NCBI RefSeq assembly: GCF_020149765.1
Contig: NZ_CP083808.1
Coordinates: 310,001 to 374,000 of the forward strand
Length of the DNA stretch: 64,000 bases
Direction of reading: 5' to 3'
Source of the DNA: Pantoea agglomerans
GTDB lineage: Bacteria; Pseudomonadota; Gammaproteobacteria; Enterobacterales; Enterobacteriaceae
Positions 16,763 through 25,989 of this stretch are shown here, piece after piece; the stretch's first letter is position 1, and the number at the start of each line of letters is the position of its first letter. The notes below the pieces were generated by a model. It was not told the origin of the DNA, searched no databases, and worked only from the letters and a program-made list of their open reading frames with translations. The position numbers were made by a program, and so were the translations under genes.

Positions 16763-17710
16763 ATGATGCGACACTATTTGCTGCAACGGCTGGGTAGCGG
16801 TCTGCTGGTGCTCTGGGCCGCCTTTACCCTCTCCTTTGTGCTGCTGCAGGTGCTGCCCGGCGACGCGGTGCTGATTAAGTTTCAGAACCCGGACTTAGGG
16901 CTTAGCCCGCAGCAAATAGCGGAGATGCGGCTCGCCTACGGCGCGGACAGTCCGCTGTGGCAGCAGTATTTGCATACGCTGTTGGCCATGCTGCGCGGTG
17001 ACTTCGGTTTTTCGGTGCAGGCGGGCGTGCCGGTGAGCGCGCAGATCGCCGATAACCTGCCGGGGACGCTGCGCCTGGCGCTGTGCGGTTTTCTGCTGGC
17101 GACGCTGATCGCCTTCGCGCTGGCGGCGCTGTCGCGTCAGCCCGCGCTGCGCGGCCTGCGTTCGCTGCTGCAGTCGGTGCCCGCGCTGTTTATCTCTGTT
17201 CCGACCTTCTGGCTCGGCATTGCGCTGATCCAGATCTTCTCTTTCCAGCTGCGCTGGATTCCGGTGATCAATCCCTCGCCCTGGCAGGGACTGCTGCTGC
17301 CGATCGTCACGGTCGCGGTGCCCATCTCTGCCCCGCTGGCGCAGATCCTGCTGCGCAGCATCGATGAGGTCTCGACGCAGCCCTTTGTCGCGGTGGTGCG
17401 CGCCAAAGGCGCCAGCGAAAGCCGCGTGCTGTGGCGTCACCTGCTGCGCAACGCCATGCTGCCGGTGCTGACCATCGCCGGGCTGCTGCTGGGCGAGCTG
17501 ATCGCCGGCGCGCTGGTCACCGAAACGGTGTTCGGCCTCGGCGGCCTCGGCCAGCTGACGCAGCAGGCGGTAAACAATCAGGATGTTGCGGTGCTGCAGG
17601 CGGTGGTGATGATCTCCGCCCTCGGCTTTGTGGCGATTAACCTGCTGGTCGATCTGCTGATGCCGCTGTTCGATCCGCGCCTGCAGCGCGTTGCCGGAGG
17701 TGCCCTGTGA
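16763..17710 (+). CDS. dipeptide-type ABC permease, DppB class (module B)
   Basis: This 315-aa inner-membrane protein has an N-terminal transmembrane helix with the DppB-type LQVLPGDAV loop, followed by five further helices. The cytoplasmic coupling motif is RAKGASESRVLWRHLLRNAMLP. It starts 10 bp after the binding protein and its stop overlaps the next permease gene by four bases. It forms the import channel together with that protein. Confidence 0.92.
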   Translation: MMRHYLLQRLGSGLLVLWAAFTLSFVLLQVLPGDAVLIKFQNPDLGLSPQQIAEMRLAYGADSPLWQQYLHTLLAMLRGDFGFSVQAGVPVSAQIADNLPGTLRLALCGFLLATLIAFALAALSRQPALRGLRSLLQSVPALFISVPTFWLGIALIQIFSFQLRWIPVINPSPWQGLLLPIVTVAVPISAPLAQILLRSIDEVSTQPFVAVVRAKGASESRVLWRHLLRNAMLPVLTIAGLLLGELIAGALVTETVFGLGGLGQLTQQAVNNQDVAVLQAVVMISALGFVAINLLVDLLMPLFDPRLQRVAGGAL

Positions 17711-18555
17711 GCCTGGTTGACTACGCCTCCGCGCGCCGCGCCTTTAACGGCCGCCGGACGCTGCGCGTGCAGCCAGGCTTATGGCTGGCCTGGCTGGTGA
17801 TAATAGTGGCGGTGGTGGCCGCCATCGCGCCCGCGCTCTTTACCAACTATAGCGCCACCGACGGTATCGCCGGGGCGCAGCGTCTGCCGCCGCAGGCGGG
17901 ACACTGGCTCGGCACCGATCAGCTGGGACGCGATCTCTGGGCGCGTATGGTCTACGGCGCCTCGGCGTCGCTCTCCGCTGCGCTGATCGCCGTTACGATG
18001 GGCCTGACGGCAGGCAGCGCGCTCGGCGTACTGGCGGGGGCCAGCGGCGGCAAAACCGAGAGGCTGATTATGCGCGCCGTCGACGTACTGCTCGCCATCC
18101 CTTCTCTGCTGCTGGCGCTGAGCCTGTTGATCCTGCTCGGCTTCGGCACGCTGCACGCCGCGCTGGCGGTGGGTATCGCCTCAATCGCCAGCTTCGCCCG
18201 CCTGGCGCGCGGTGAAGTAGTGCGCATTCGCCACAGCGACTACGTCGAGGCGGCCTTCGGCAGCGGCGGCACCTTTTTCGCCGTGCTGCGCCGCCATATT
18301 TTGCCCAACGCGCTGACGCCGCTGATTGCCTTCGCCGCGCTGCAGTTCGGCCAGGCGATCCTTGCGCTTTCGACCCTCAGCTTTCTCGGCTACGGCACGC
18401 CGCCGCCCGCCCCGGAATGGGGGCTGCTGATTGCCGAAGGGCGCAACTATCTCTCTACCGCATGGTGGCTCACCACCTTTCCCGGCCTGCTGGTGAGCGC
18501 CGTGGTGCTGGCCGCCAATCGCATCAGCATTCAGATTGCAGGAGGTCGCCGATGA
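17707..18555 (+). CDS. dipeptide-type ABC permease, DppC class (module B)
   Basis: This 282-aa inner-membrane permease has the DppC hallmarks HWLGTDQLGRDLWARMVYGA near residue 70 and the coupling segment YVEAAFGSGGTFFAVLRRHI. It overlaps both neighbours: the upstream permease by four bases and the ATPase gene by an ATGA junction at 18552-18555. This tight coupling marks a stoichiometric transporter. Glycine at the usual acidic/alanine positions of the EAA loop is a minor variation. Confidence 0.92.
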   Translation: MSLVDYASARRAFNGRRTLRVQPGLWLAWLVIIVAVVAAIAPALFTNYSATDGIAGAQRLPPQAGHWLGTDQLGRDLWARMVYGASASLSAALIAVTMGLTAGSALGVLAGASGGKTERLIMRAVDVLLAIPSLLLALSLLILLGFGTLHAALAVGIASIASFARLARGEVVRIRHSDYVEAAFGSGGTFFAVLRRHILPNALTPLIAFAALQFGQAILALSTLSFLGYGTPPPAPEWGLLIAEGRNYLSTAWWLTTFPGLLVSAVVLAANRISIQIAGGRR

Positions 18556-20165
18556 GCGCATCCGCACCGCTGCTGGCGGTTAAACATCTCAGCCTGAGCT
18601 ATCGCAGCGGGCATCAGTGGCGTCAGGTCGTGCATGAGGTCAGCTTTGACCTGCGGGCCGGGGAAATGGTGGCGCTGGTGGGCGAATCGGGCTCCGGCAA
18701 AACCACCACCGCGCAGGCGATTATCGGGCTGATGGCTGATAACGCCCGCCGCGACGGCGGCGAGATCCGCCTTAACGGCGAAGATATCGCCGACTGGTCG
18801 CAGAAGCGGCTCAGCCAGCTGCGCGGCGTGCGCATCAGCCTGGTGCCGCAGGATCCGGGCAATTCGCTTAATCCGGTAAAAACCATCGGCGCGCAGGTCG
18901 ACGAAATCCTGCGCCTGCATACCCACCTCAGCGCCGCCGCGCGCCGCAGCCGCGTGGTGGCGCTGCTGACGCGCGTCGGCCTTAGCCATCCGCAGCAGCG
19001 CGTCGATCACTATCCGCATCAGCTCTCAGGCGGCATGAAGCAGCGGGTGCTGATTGCGATTGCGCTGGCGCTCAGCCCGGATCTGATTATCGCCGACGAG
19101 CCCACCAGCGCCCTCGACGTCACGGTGCAGAAGCGCATCCTCGATCTGCTTGACGCGCTGCGCCGCGAGTCCGGCACCGCCGTGCTGTTTGTCACGCACG
19201 ATCTGGCGCTGGCCGTGGAGCGCGCCGACCGCATTATGGTGTTCCGCCACGGCGAGATTCAGGAGTCGGCGCCGGCTGCTCAGCTGGTCGCTGCGCCGCA
19301 GCATCCCTATACCCGTCAGCTACTGCGCGATGCCGCCCCGCCGCGCGCCGCGCGCCGCGCGCCTGACCGGCTGGCGACGCCCGCAATTAGCGCCGCCGCT
19401 ATCGGCAAAAGTTTCGCGCTGGGTAAAAACCAGCGGCTGCAGGCGCTGCATAACGTCAGCTTCGAGGTGGCGCGCGCGTCGACCCACGCGCTGGTCGGCG
19501 AATCTGGCTCGGGTAAAACCACGCTGGCGCGCATTCTGCTCGGCTTCGAGCGGGCGGACAGCGGCAGCGTAACGCTGGAGGGTGCGCCCGTCAGTGGCCT
19601 GCGCGGCGAAGCGCTGCGCCAGCTGCGAAGGAAGATCCAGTTCGTCTATCAGAACCCCTTCGCCTCCCTCGATCCGCGTCAGACGCTGTTGCAGATCGTT
19701 GAAGAGCCGCTGCGCAATTTTGAACGGCTCAGCGCCGCCGAGCGCCGCCAGCGGGTCGAGGCCGTTATGGCGCGCGTGGCGCTGCCCGCCGGGCTGCTGT
19801 CGCGCAGCGCGCGCGAGCTGTCGGGCGGCCAGCGCCAGCGCGTCGCCCTTGCCCGCGCGCTGATCCTCAACCCTGACATTCTGGTGCTCGACGAGGCGAC
19901 CTCGGCGCTCGACGTCACGGTTCAGGCGCAGATAGTAGAGCTGCTGCAATAGCTGCAGCGTGAGCTGGGCCTGACCTATCTGTTTATCACGCACGATCTG
20001 GCGACGGTGCGCCATCTGGCCGACAGCGTCACGGTATTGCGCGCTGGCGAAGTGGTGGAAAGCGGTGACGCTGTCACTCTGTTTGCCGCGCCGCAGCACC
20101 CCTATACCCGCGAGCTGATCGCCGCTATTCCCCAGTTAACTCCGCGCATAAGGGCTTCCGCATGA
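18552..20165 (+). pseudogene. dual-domain oligopeptide-type ABC ATPase interrupted by an amber stop
   Basis: The reading frame starts at the ATG at 18552 (GGAGG ribosome site) and would encode 537 aa with two fused nucleotide-binding domains. NBD1 has GESGSGKTT at residues 44-52, with its own signature, Walker B and H-loop. NBD2 has a second GESGSGKTT near 315 plus signature and Walker B. A TAG at 19950-19952 (codon 467, CTGCAA-TAG-CTGCAG) falls inside NBD2. The remaining 70 codons, including the H-loop segment [10 protein letters not shown] and the HPYTREL tail, continue in the same frame to 20163-20165. That end overlaps the next start by ATGA. The usual residue is probably Gln (CAG to TAG). 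A sequencing error or amber suppression would restore the protein. As read, the product lacks the end of NBD2. Confidence 0.88.
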
Positions 20166-21172
20166 AGCGACGCATTGGCTTTTTCACCCGACTGCTGGAT
20201 AAGGCGCCTGCGCAGCAGCGCTATCGCCTGGCAACCGAACAGATTCAGCATGCCGAACGGCTCGGCTTCGACAGCGCCTGGATCGCCCAGCACCACTTTC
20301 ACGAAGCGGAAGGCGGCCTGCCTGCGCCGCTGGTGTTTCTGGCGCACGTCGCCGCGCATACCCGCACCATTCGCCTCGGCACGGCGATCATCACCCTGCC
20401 GATGGAGAACGCCTTGCGCGTGGCGGAAGATGCCGCGGTGCTGGATCTGCTGACTGAGGGACGACTGGAGATAGGTCTCGGTTCCGGCGGCACCCCAGAC
20501 TCTTTTTTGCCGTTTGGTCTCACTTTCGACCAGCGCGCCGCCGCCTTCGCCGATAACCTACATCAGCTGATCGGTGCCTGGCGCGGCGAGTCGCTGGCGC
20601 ATCCCGATAACCGTCTCTATCCCGCCGCCCCGCAGCTGGCGCAGCGCGTCTGGATCGCCACCTTCTCCGCCGAGGGGGCGGCGCGCGCCGGAGCGGCTGG
20701 ACATGGGCTGATGCTGTCACGCACCCAGCCGCGCCCGGCTGAGGATCCTGCACGGCCGCTTGACGCCATTCAGAACCCGATTATCGACGCCTATCTCGAC
20801 GCGCTGCCTGCGGGTGTTGCGCCGCGCATCCTCGCCTCGCGCACCGCCTTTGTCGCCGATTCGGCGGCCGCTGCGCGCCGCATCGCCGAACCGGGCATTC
20901 GCCAGCAGGCGCAGCAGTATCGCGCCGCTGGTCACCAGCTGCGCGGCGAGTCGCTGGACGATCTTTTTGCCCAGTTCGATGCCCATGTCGGTGACGCTGT
21001 CACGGTGCGCGCCTCGCTGGCGCAGGACAGCGTGCTGTCGCGCGTTACCGACATCTCTTTCCAGGTTCATTCCGTCGAGCCGTCGCCCGCCGAGACGCTG
21101 CGCTCTATTGAACTTATCGCCGAACAGATTGCGCCCTGGCTGCGCACGCTTACCTCTCAGGAGACCCTATGA
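20162..21172 (+). CDS. LLM-class FMN-dependent monooxygenase, KPN_01858 family (module B)
   Basis: This 336-aa luciferase-like monooxygenase is recognised by [38 protein letters not shown] and [15 protein letters not shown]. It matches the subgroup that accompanies the KPN_01854-type binding protein. The start overlaps the ATPase reading frame (ATGA) and the end overlaps the CMD gene (ATGA). It is expected to use reduced FMN and oxygen on the imported substrate; the reaction itself is unknown. Confidence 0.9.
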   Translation: MKRRIGFFTRLLDKAPAQQRYRLATEQIQHAERLGFDSAWIAQHHFHEAEGGLPAPLVFLAHVAAHTRTIRLGTAIITLPMENALRVAEDAAVLDLLTEGRLEIGLGSGGTPDSFLPFGLTFDQRAAAFADNLHQLIGAWRGESLAHPDNRLYPAAPQLAQRVWIATFSAEGAARAGAAGHGLMLSRTQPRPAEDPARPLDAIQNPIIDAYLDALPAGVAPRILASRTAFVADSAAAARRIAEPGIRQQAQQYRAAGHQLRGESLDDLFAQFDAHVGDAVTVRASLAQDSVLSRVTDISFQVHSVEPSPAETLRSIELIAEQIAPWLRTLTSQETL

Positions 21173-22281
21173 CCCAACCCAACGATCTACTGGCGCAGCT
21201 GGCCGATATCGATCCCGCCAGCGCGCTGGCGCAGGCGCGCGCCACGCGTGACGCCGCTACCCGCCACGCGCAGGGCAGCTACGAGGTGCTGTTCAGCCAG
21301 CAGGAAAACGATTTTCCACTGGCCGAGCGGGTGGCGCTGGCGGCGCAGGTCGCCGAATGGCACGGTGCCGAAAAGCTGGGCGCGCACTATGCCGCCCATC
21401 CGGCATTTCAGCCGCTGGGGGACGCCGCACGTCATCAGCAGGCGCGCGCTTTTGCTCAGCGCCTGACCTTTGAGCCGGTCGCCGCCGCGCCTGAGCATAT
21501 TGAGGCGTTGCGTAACGCGGGCTGGAGCGAGCGCGGCGTGGTGACGCTGGCGCAGCTGGTGGGCTTTATCAGCTTTCAGAGCCGGCTGCTGGCCGGCCTG
21601 CGCCTGCTGCAGGGCGAAGAGCGAGACGGTGCGGCGCACCCCGCGGTGGCGGGCCGCTGGCATACCGCCGGGCAGACCGCCAGCGGTCAGACCGCGCTTA
21701 CCGCCTTCACCCAGGCAGAACTCGGCTGGGAACCCTGGCTGGCGGCGAAGCCGCTGGCGGAATTCAACGCCGACGAGCAGGCGCTTCTGGCACGCTTCGG
21801 CCACAGCGATTCCGACTATTTCCGCCTGCTGGCGCGCAATCAGCCGGTGCTGGAGCAGCGCACCCTGACGGACAAAGGCATTTTTTACACCGCCGGCGGC
21901 CTGCCGCGCGCCGAACGCGAGCTGGCGGCCACGGTGGCGAGCAAGATCAACGGCTGCATCTACTGCGCCTCGGTACACGCGCGCAAAACGTCGCAGCTGG
22001 CGAAAGATAACGACGCGGTGCAGAAGCTGCTTAACGTCGCGCCCGGCGCGATACTGTCGCACGGTCAGTCGCCGCGCTGGGCCGCCGAGATCGCTTTCGC
22101 CGCCTCGCTCTCCGTCACGCCGCCTGCGGCCAGCCTGAACCAGCTTCAGGCGCTGCGTGACCAGGGGCTCGACACGCTGGCGCTGCTCGACCTGATCCAG
22201 TCAACCGCCTTTTTTGCCTGGGCGAACCGCCTGATGCTGACCCTCGGCGAGCCCTTTCTGCCCTCTGACGCACAAGGATAA
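21169..22281 (+). CDS. fused CMD / alkylhydroperoxidase-domain protein (Avi_7170-Avi_7169 type)
   Basis: This 370-aa protein combines two AhpD/CMD-like domains that are separate genes in some bacteria. The N-terminal half (~1-180) resembles the Avi_7170 type. The C-terminal half carries the redox motif CIYCASVH (Cys263, Cys266, His270) of the Avi_7169 alkylhydroperoxidase type. AhpD-fold proteins reduce peroxides or act as decarboxylases through the CxxC pair. Next to a flavin monooxygenase it could handle a peroxide or sulfur by-product. It is coupled by ATGA to the monooxygenase and lies 2 bp before the M20 gene. Confidence 0.86.
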   Translation: MTQPNDLLAQLADIDPASALAQARATRDAATRHAQGSYEVLFSQQENDFPLAERVALAAQVAEWHGAEKLGAHYAAHPAFQPLGDAARHQQARAFAQRLTFEPVAAAPEHIEALRNAGWSERGVVTLAQLVGFISFQSRLLAGLRLLQGEERDGAAHPAVAGRWHTAGQTASGQTALTAFTQAELGWEPWLAAKPLAEFNADEQALLARFGHSDSDYFRLLARNQPVLEQRTLTDKGIFYTAGGLPRAERELAATVASKINGCIYCASVHARKTSQLAKDNDAVQKLLNVAPGAILSHGQSPRWAAEIAFAASLSVTPPAASLNQLQALRDQGLDTLALLDLIQSTAFFAWANRLMLTLGEPFLPSDAQG

Positions 22282-22283
22282 GC

Positions 22284-23414
22284 ATGTTGTTATCTGACCA
22301 ACTGATCGCCTGGCGGCGCGAGCTGCATCAGCACCCCGAGCTGTCGAATCATGAGTTTCACACCACCGAACGCATCACAGGCTGGCTGCGTCAGGGCGCT
22401 GTTCGTCTGCTGCCGCTGCCGCTGAAAACCGGCGTGGTGGCGGAGATTGGCCACGGCGACCCCTTAATCGCGCTGCGCGCCGATATCGACGCCCTGCCGA
22501 TTGACGAAGCCGTCGACCATGCCTGGAAGTCGCAGCAGCCTGGCGTCATGCACGCCTGCGGGCACGACCTGCATACCTCGGTGATGCTCGGCGTGGCGCA
22601 CCGCCTGCGTCAGCAGGAGCAGCAGCTACCTGGCCGGGTGCGCATTCTGTTTCAGCCGGCGGAAGAGACCTTTGACGGCGCGCAGCAGCTGATTGATGCC
22701 GGCGCGCTGGAGGGCGTGCAGGCGATTTTCGGCATGCATAACGCGCCGGATCTGCCGCTCGGCACGCTGCGCACGCGCGGCGGCGCCTACTACGCCAACG
22801 TTGATCGCTTTATCATCCGTATCCGCGGTAAAGGCGCGCACGCCGCACGGCCGCATGAAGGCATCGATTCAATTGTGATCGGCAGCCATATCGTCACCGC
22901 GTTGCAGACCCTGCCGAGCCGCGTCTTCAGCTCGCTGGAGGCGGTGGTGTTGAGCGTGACGCGCTTTACCGCAGGCAACAGCTGGAACGTGCTGCCGCAG
23001 AGCGTCGAGCTGGAAGGCACGGTGCGCACCCATAACGACGCCATTCGCGAGGTGATCCCCCAGCGGATGCGCCAGCTGATCGGCAGCATCGCCGCCGCTT
23101 TCGGCGCGGAAGCGGAGCTGGAGTGGATCGCCGGGCCGCCCGCGCTGGTCAATACGCCCGCCTGGGCCGACTTTGCGCTGGAGCTGGCGCAGGCGCACGG
23201 CTTTCGTAGCGAGCGTGGCACGCCGCAGATGGGCGGCGAAGACTTTGCGTTCTACCTGCACCATGTGCCGGGCGCCTTTGTCAGCATCGGCAGCGCCAGC
23301 GCGTTCGGACTGCATCATCCGGGATTCGATCCCGATGAAGGCATGCTCGCACCGGCAGTGGATTACTTCACTCAGCTTGCGCCGCGCGCCCTGGATATGC
23401 TGGCCAGCGCATGA
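22284..23414 (+). CDS. M20-family amidohydrolase (module B)
   Basis: This 376-aa M20D metallo-amidohydrolase has HACGHD at residues 90-95, AEE at 126-128 and GGEDFAFY near the C-terminus. It is close to the M20 protein of module A, sharing LIAWRRELH at the N-terminus and HSxxNPDE/GFDPDE-type endings, suggesting a duplication. It probably removes an acyl group from the oxidised substrate to free an amino acid. Ribosome site AAGGA; the stop overlaps the following frame. Confidence 0.92.
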   Translation: MLLSDQLIAWRRELHQHPELSNHEFHTTERITGWLRQGAVRLLPLPLKTGVVAEIGHGDPLIALRADIDALPIDEAVDHAWKSQQPGVMHACGHDLHTSVMLGVAHRLRQQEQQLPGRVRILFQPAEETFDGAQQLIDAGALEGVQAIFGMHNAPDLPLGTLRTRGGAYYANVDRFIIRIRGKGAHAARPHEGIDSIVIGSHIVTALQTLPSRVFSSLEAVVLSVTRFTAGNSWNVLPQSVELEGTVRTHNDAIREVIPQRMRQLIGSIAAAFGAEAELEWIAGPPALVNTPAWADFALELAQAHGFRSERGTPQMGGEDFAFYLHHVPGAFVSIGSASAFGLHHPGFDPDEGMLAPAVDYFTQLAPRALDMLASA

Positions 23415-23434
23415 CGAAAAAGAGGAGAAAGGAG

Positions 23435-24283
23435 ATGACGATTCCCGTTCCCGTACCGGTGCTGGATCATGTGGTGATTAACGTGGCGGATCGGCTGGAT
23501 GAGGCGAGCGCGCTCTACCGGCGACTCGGCTTTCAGCTCAGCGAGCGCGGCCATCACACGCTCGGCTCCAGCAACCATCTGGCGGTTTTTGGCGAAAACT
23601 ACCTTGAGCTGCTGGGCTACGAGCCGGGACGCGGCGATCGGCGCAAAGATCTGTGGCAGGCCCCTACTGGCCTGACCGGTCTGGTGTGGAAAACCCAGGA
23701 TGCAGAGAGCGCCTGGCTGCATCTGCAGCGTCAGGATCTGGACGGCGACGCGCCCGCCGCGTTTCACCGGCCGGTAACGCTGCCGGACGGCGAAGCGAGC
23801 GAGGCGCACTTCCGCACCGTGCGGCTTCGCCCGACGCTGATCCCCAACGGCCGCAGCTTCTTCTGCCAGCACGACACGCCGCATGCGGTGTGGCAGGCCG
23901 CCTGGCAGACCCATCCCAACGGCGTGCGTGATATCAGCGAGTTTGTCATCGTGGCGCAGGATCCGGCGCTCTCCGCCCAGGTTTACAGCCATCTGTTCGG
24001 CGCGGATCGCATTCTCGCCTGCCAGGACGGTGCCTTTGTGCTGAAAGCGGGCGAAGCGAAGGTGCGTTTCGCCTCTGCCGCCTATGCGCAGACCCGCTTT
24101 GGCTCACTGCCGGCCGACTATGATGGCTCGGCGCGCATGTCCGCTCTCAGTTTTCGCAGCGACGATCTGGCGAAGGTAAAGGCGTCGCTTCTGCTGGGGG
24201 ATATTCCGTTTCGTGAGGAGCCGGAAGCGATTGTGGTCGCGGCGGAACAGGGCTTTAACGTGGCGCTGCGGTTTCATCTGTAA
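23435..24283 (+). CDS. VOC/glyoxalase-like domain protein (module B)
   Basis: This 282-aa vicinal-oxygen-chelate protein has an N-terminal LDHVVINVADRLDEASALYRRLGF-type repeat and a second, weaker beta-alpha repeat (SALSFRSDDLAKVKASLL) near the end. I prefer the ATG at 23435, which follows AGGAGAAAGGAG; an ATG at 23411 overlapping the M20 stop is the alternative. VOC proteins catalyse metal-dependent isomerisations, epimerisations or C-C/C-S cleavages. Its position as last gene of the operon suggests clean-up of a pathway product. The reaction is unknown. Confidence 0.85.
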   Translation: MTIPVPVPVLDHVVINVADRLDEASALYRRLGFQLSERGHHTLGSSNHLAVFGENYLELLGYEPGRGDRRKDLWQAPTGLTGLVWKTQDAESAWLHLQRQDLDGDAPAAFHRPVTLPDGEASEAHFRTVRLRPTLIPNGRSFFCQHDTPHAVWQAAWQTHPNGVRDISEFVIVAQDPALSAQVYSHLFGADRILACQDGAFVLKAGEAKVRFASAAYAQTRFGSLPADYDGSARMSALSFRSDDLAKVKASLLLGDIPFREEPEAIVVAAEQGFNVALRFHL

Positions 24284-24318
24284 GGTAAGGCCGGGCTCAC
24301 GCTTTCCGTCCTGTTCTT

Positions 24319-24349
24319 CAGGCTGCCGCGCCGCGACTGCGGCAGCCTG
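24319..24349. repeat. inverted repeat after module B
   Basis: Two perfect 11-base arms (CAGGCTGCCGC and GCGGCAGCCTG) flank a 9-base loop, 36 bp after the module B stop. No T-run follows, so it is not a typical Rho-independent terminator. It may be an mRNA-stabilising hairpin. Confidence 0.55.
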
Positions 24350-24417
24350 GCGATGCCGGGGGGCTGTAGTCGCGGTACGGCGCACCCTGTTCCGCTGAAT
24401 ATCGCTTGACCAGCCAG

Positions 24418-24432
24418 CCTACCTACTAGTAG
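24418..24432. promoter_or_regulatory. operator-like palindrome upstream of the tetR-family gene
   Basis: CCTACCTACTAGTAG includes the perfect palindrome CTACTAGTAG at 24423-24432. The CCTACCTACT half recurs at 25246-25255 in front of the next gene. The repeat between two promoters flanking a TetR gene suggests the regulator's own operator. Confidence 0.55.
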
Positions 24433-24571
24433 ATTGATTAACAGGCACCGCAGGCTGATGCTAACGCCAGCCCCAGAGCCTCACCCCAGGCGCGCTTGAC
24501 AACCCGCCTGCCGGTCCGTAGGTTCAGGGCCATTTATCAGTTTGCCATTATTTTTTGCTGCCGGAGCATGC

Positions 24572-25162
24572 ATGAATACCGAACGTTCACTGAAAGCCGC
24601 AGAAATCATTGACCACACCAGAACGCTGCTCACCTCAGGCGGTTATAAAAGTTTTAGCTACGCTGATTTAGCCGAACGCGTGCAGATCCGCAAAGCCAGT
24701 ATTCATCACCATTTCCCCAACAAAGCTGATTTAGTTCAGGCGGTAGTGAGTGACTATCGTCAGCAGGCCCGGGCTGGCATGAGCGCAACCAGTCAGCATT
24801 TCGCCGGAGACGCGCTGGGCGAAATTAATGGCTATGTGAATTACTGGGCAACCTGTATTAAAGAAAACAATTCGCCCTTCTGCATTTGCGTGATGCTGGC
24901 GGTAGAATTACCCCTCTTGCCTCAAGAGGTAGCAAAGGAAGTTAACGGACATTTTGCCGATCTTACCGAATGGCTGACTGACGTATTCACCAGAGGCGAG
25001 AAGAGCGGAGTATTTATACTTAATGAAAGCGCAGCGACTGAGGCCAGCTCTTTTATGGCAATAGTACATGGCGCAATGATCGCCGCGCGTGCTTTCGATA
25101 ATCCCGATCTGTTCCTGCAAATTGTCCAGCCGGCAATCAATAAGTTACGTAAAACTGCCTGA
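24572..25162 (+). CDS. TetR/AcrR-family transcriptional regulator
   Basis: This 196-aa TetR-type repressor has an N-terminal helix-turn-helix around residues 25-55 (YADLAERVQIRKASIHHHFPNKADLV), the most conserved part of the family. The alpha-helical ligand domain contains Cys residues (FCICVMLAVE). I start at the ATG at 24572 after GGAG rather than ten codons earlier. An operator-like palindrome lies about 140 bp upstream and a related one 83 bp downstream of the stop. It probably represses itself and the two genes to its right; the inducer is unknown. Confidence 0.9.
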   Translation: MNTERSLKAAEIIDHTRTLLTSGGYKSFSYADLAERVQIRKASIHHHFPNKADLVQAVVSDYRQQARAGMSATSQHFAGDALGEINGYVNYWATCIKENNSPFCICVMLAVELPLLPQEVAKEVNGHFADLTEWLTDVFTRGEKSGVFILNESAATEASSFMAIVHGAMIAARAFDNPDLFLQIVQPAINKLRKTA

Positions 25163-25246
25163 GCGCTCGCCAATCGGGAAGCTGTATAGCGATTTTTAAA
25201 CGCCGGATAGCGAGAAATAACAGCGGCATTGCCACCTGCGCTCAAC

Positions 25247-25264
25247 CTACCTACTGGAAGGTAG
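25247..25264. promoter_or_regulatory. second operator-like site, upstream of the 25327 gene
   Basis: CTACCTACTGGAAGGTAG has inverted ends CTACCT/AGGTAG and shares CCTACCTACT with the site before the TetR gene. It lies 62 bp before the next start codon, in promoter position. It is the likely target through which the TetR protein controls that gene. Confidence 0.55.
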
Positions 25265-25326
25265 CCTGAATGAGTTGAATAATTCCCTGATGCTTATCTG
25301 CGCTTGCAATTATGAGGAGGTTATTT

Positions 25327-25935
25327 ATGACCGGGATTCCTGCTCTGCCTTCAGTGCCCTGCATAACATTGTCCAGTATTGAAAGGGCCATTAACCGATC
25401 CCCTGATGCTGTTGCAGCAGGATTTCAAAGCCTGCTGCAAAACCAGGTCAAACTCTCACAGCGTCACGCAAACACTGTTGAAACCCTGCAGCTGAAGCAA
25501 GCTGCGAATCTGTCACCGCATCGATTAGATACCGATACCCTGCTTATGCAGCTCCTGGCCAGTAGAAAGATGCTGTTACCGCCGAAGAATTCTGCCTGTG
25601 ACGCTGAAGCACTCAGCCAGGCTTCAGCGAAATGCGACCTGAATGATGAGGTTGATTGTGAAGCCGGAGAAGTCACTCCGCTGGCGCATACTGAAAAAGC
25701 TGAGGCCATGTTATGTAGTAAAGGCATCAGGAAGCCTGTTGTCATAAGCGGCGACGGTGAATGTTATGCGCTTATTGCTGACAATCCGCCTGCCTGCCCG
25801 CCGCTTTTACTGACGGCAGCTATCACACCGCCTACAAACATTGTTATCTGGATCGCCCCCGAAATTATCCGGTTTCGCCCGCGCTTTCGCAGCGGGCGAC
25901 CCTTGCGTATACGCCGGCTGCGATTCAGGCATTAA
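25327..25935 (+). CDS. protein of unknown function in the TetR locus
   Basis: This 202-aa frame starts at the ATG at 25327 behind an excellent AGGAGG site. I do not recognise a family. The N-terminal ~110 residues look helical (RAINRSPDAVAAGFQSLLQNQ). A middle part has several Cys/Glu residues. The last ~45 residues are Pro/Arg-rich (RFRPRFRSGRPLRIRRLRF) and look less protein-like, so a frameshift or a different end is possible. The strong ribosome site and the operator-like palindrome before it favour real expression. No signal peptide or clear transmembrane helix. Confidence 0.55.
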   Translation: MTGIPALPSVPCITLSSIERAINRSPDAVAAGFQSLLQNQVKLSQRHANTVETLQLKQAANLSPHRLDTDTLLMQLLASRKMLLPPKNSACDAEALSQASAKCDLNDEVDCEAGEVTPLAHTEKAEAMLCSKGIRKPVVISGDGECYALIADNPPACPPLLLTAAITPPTNIVIWIAPEIIRFRPRFRSGRPLRIRRLRFRH

Positions 25936-25989
25936 TCAGGCAAACATTTCTGCTTGTCTGCGATCGTCCCTCTCAACTGGAGAATCATC

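Noticed and set aside
18417..18551. N-terminal extension of the module B ATPase frame
   Set aside because: Overlaps the permease gene; the ATG at 18552 has a ribosome site and an ATGA junction.
24319..24349. terminator call for the hairpin after module B
   Set aside because: Strong stem but no T-run on either side; kept only as an inverted repeat.
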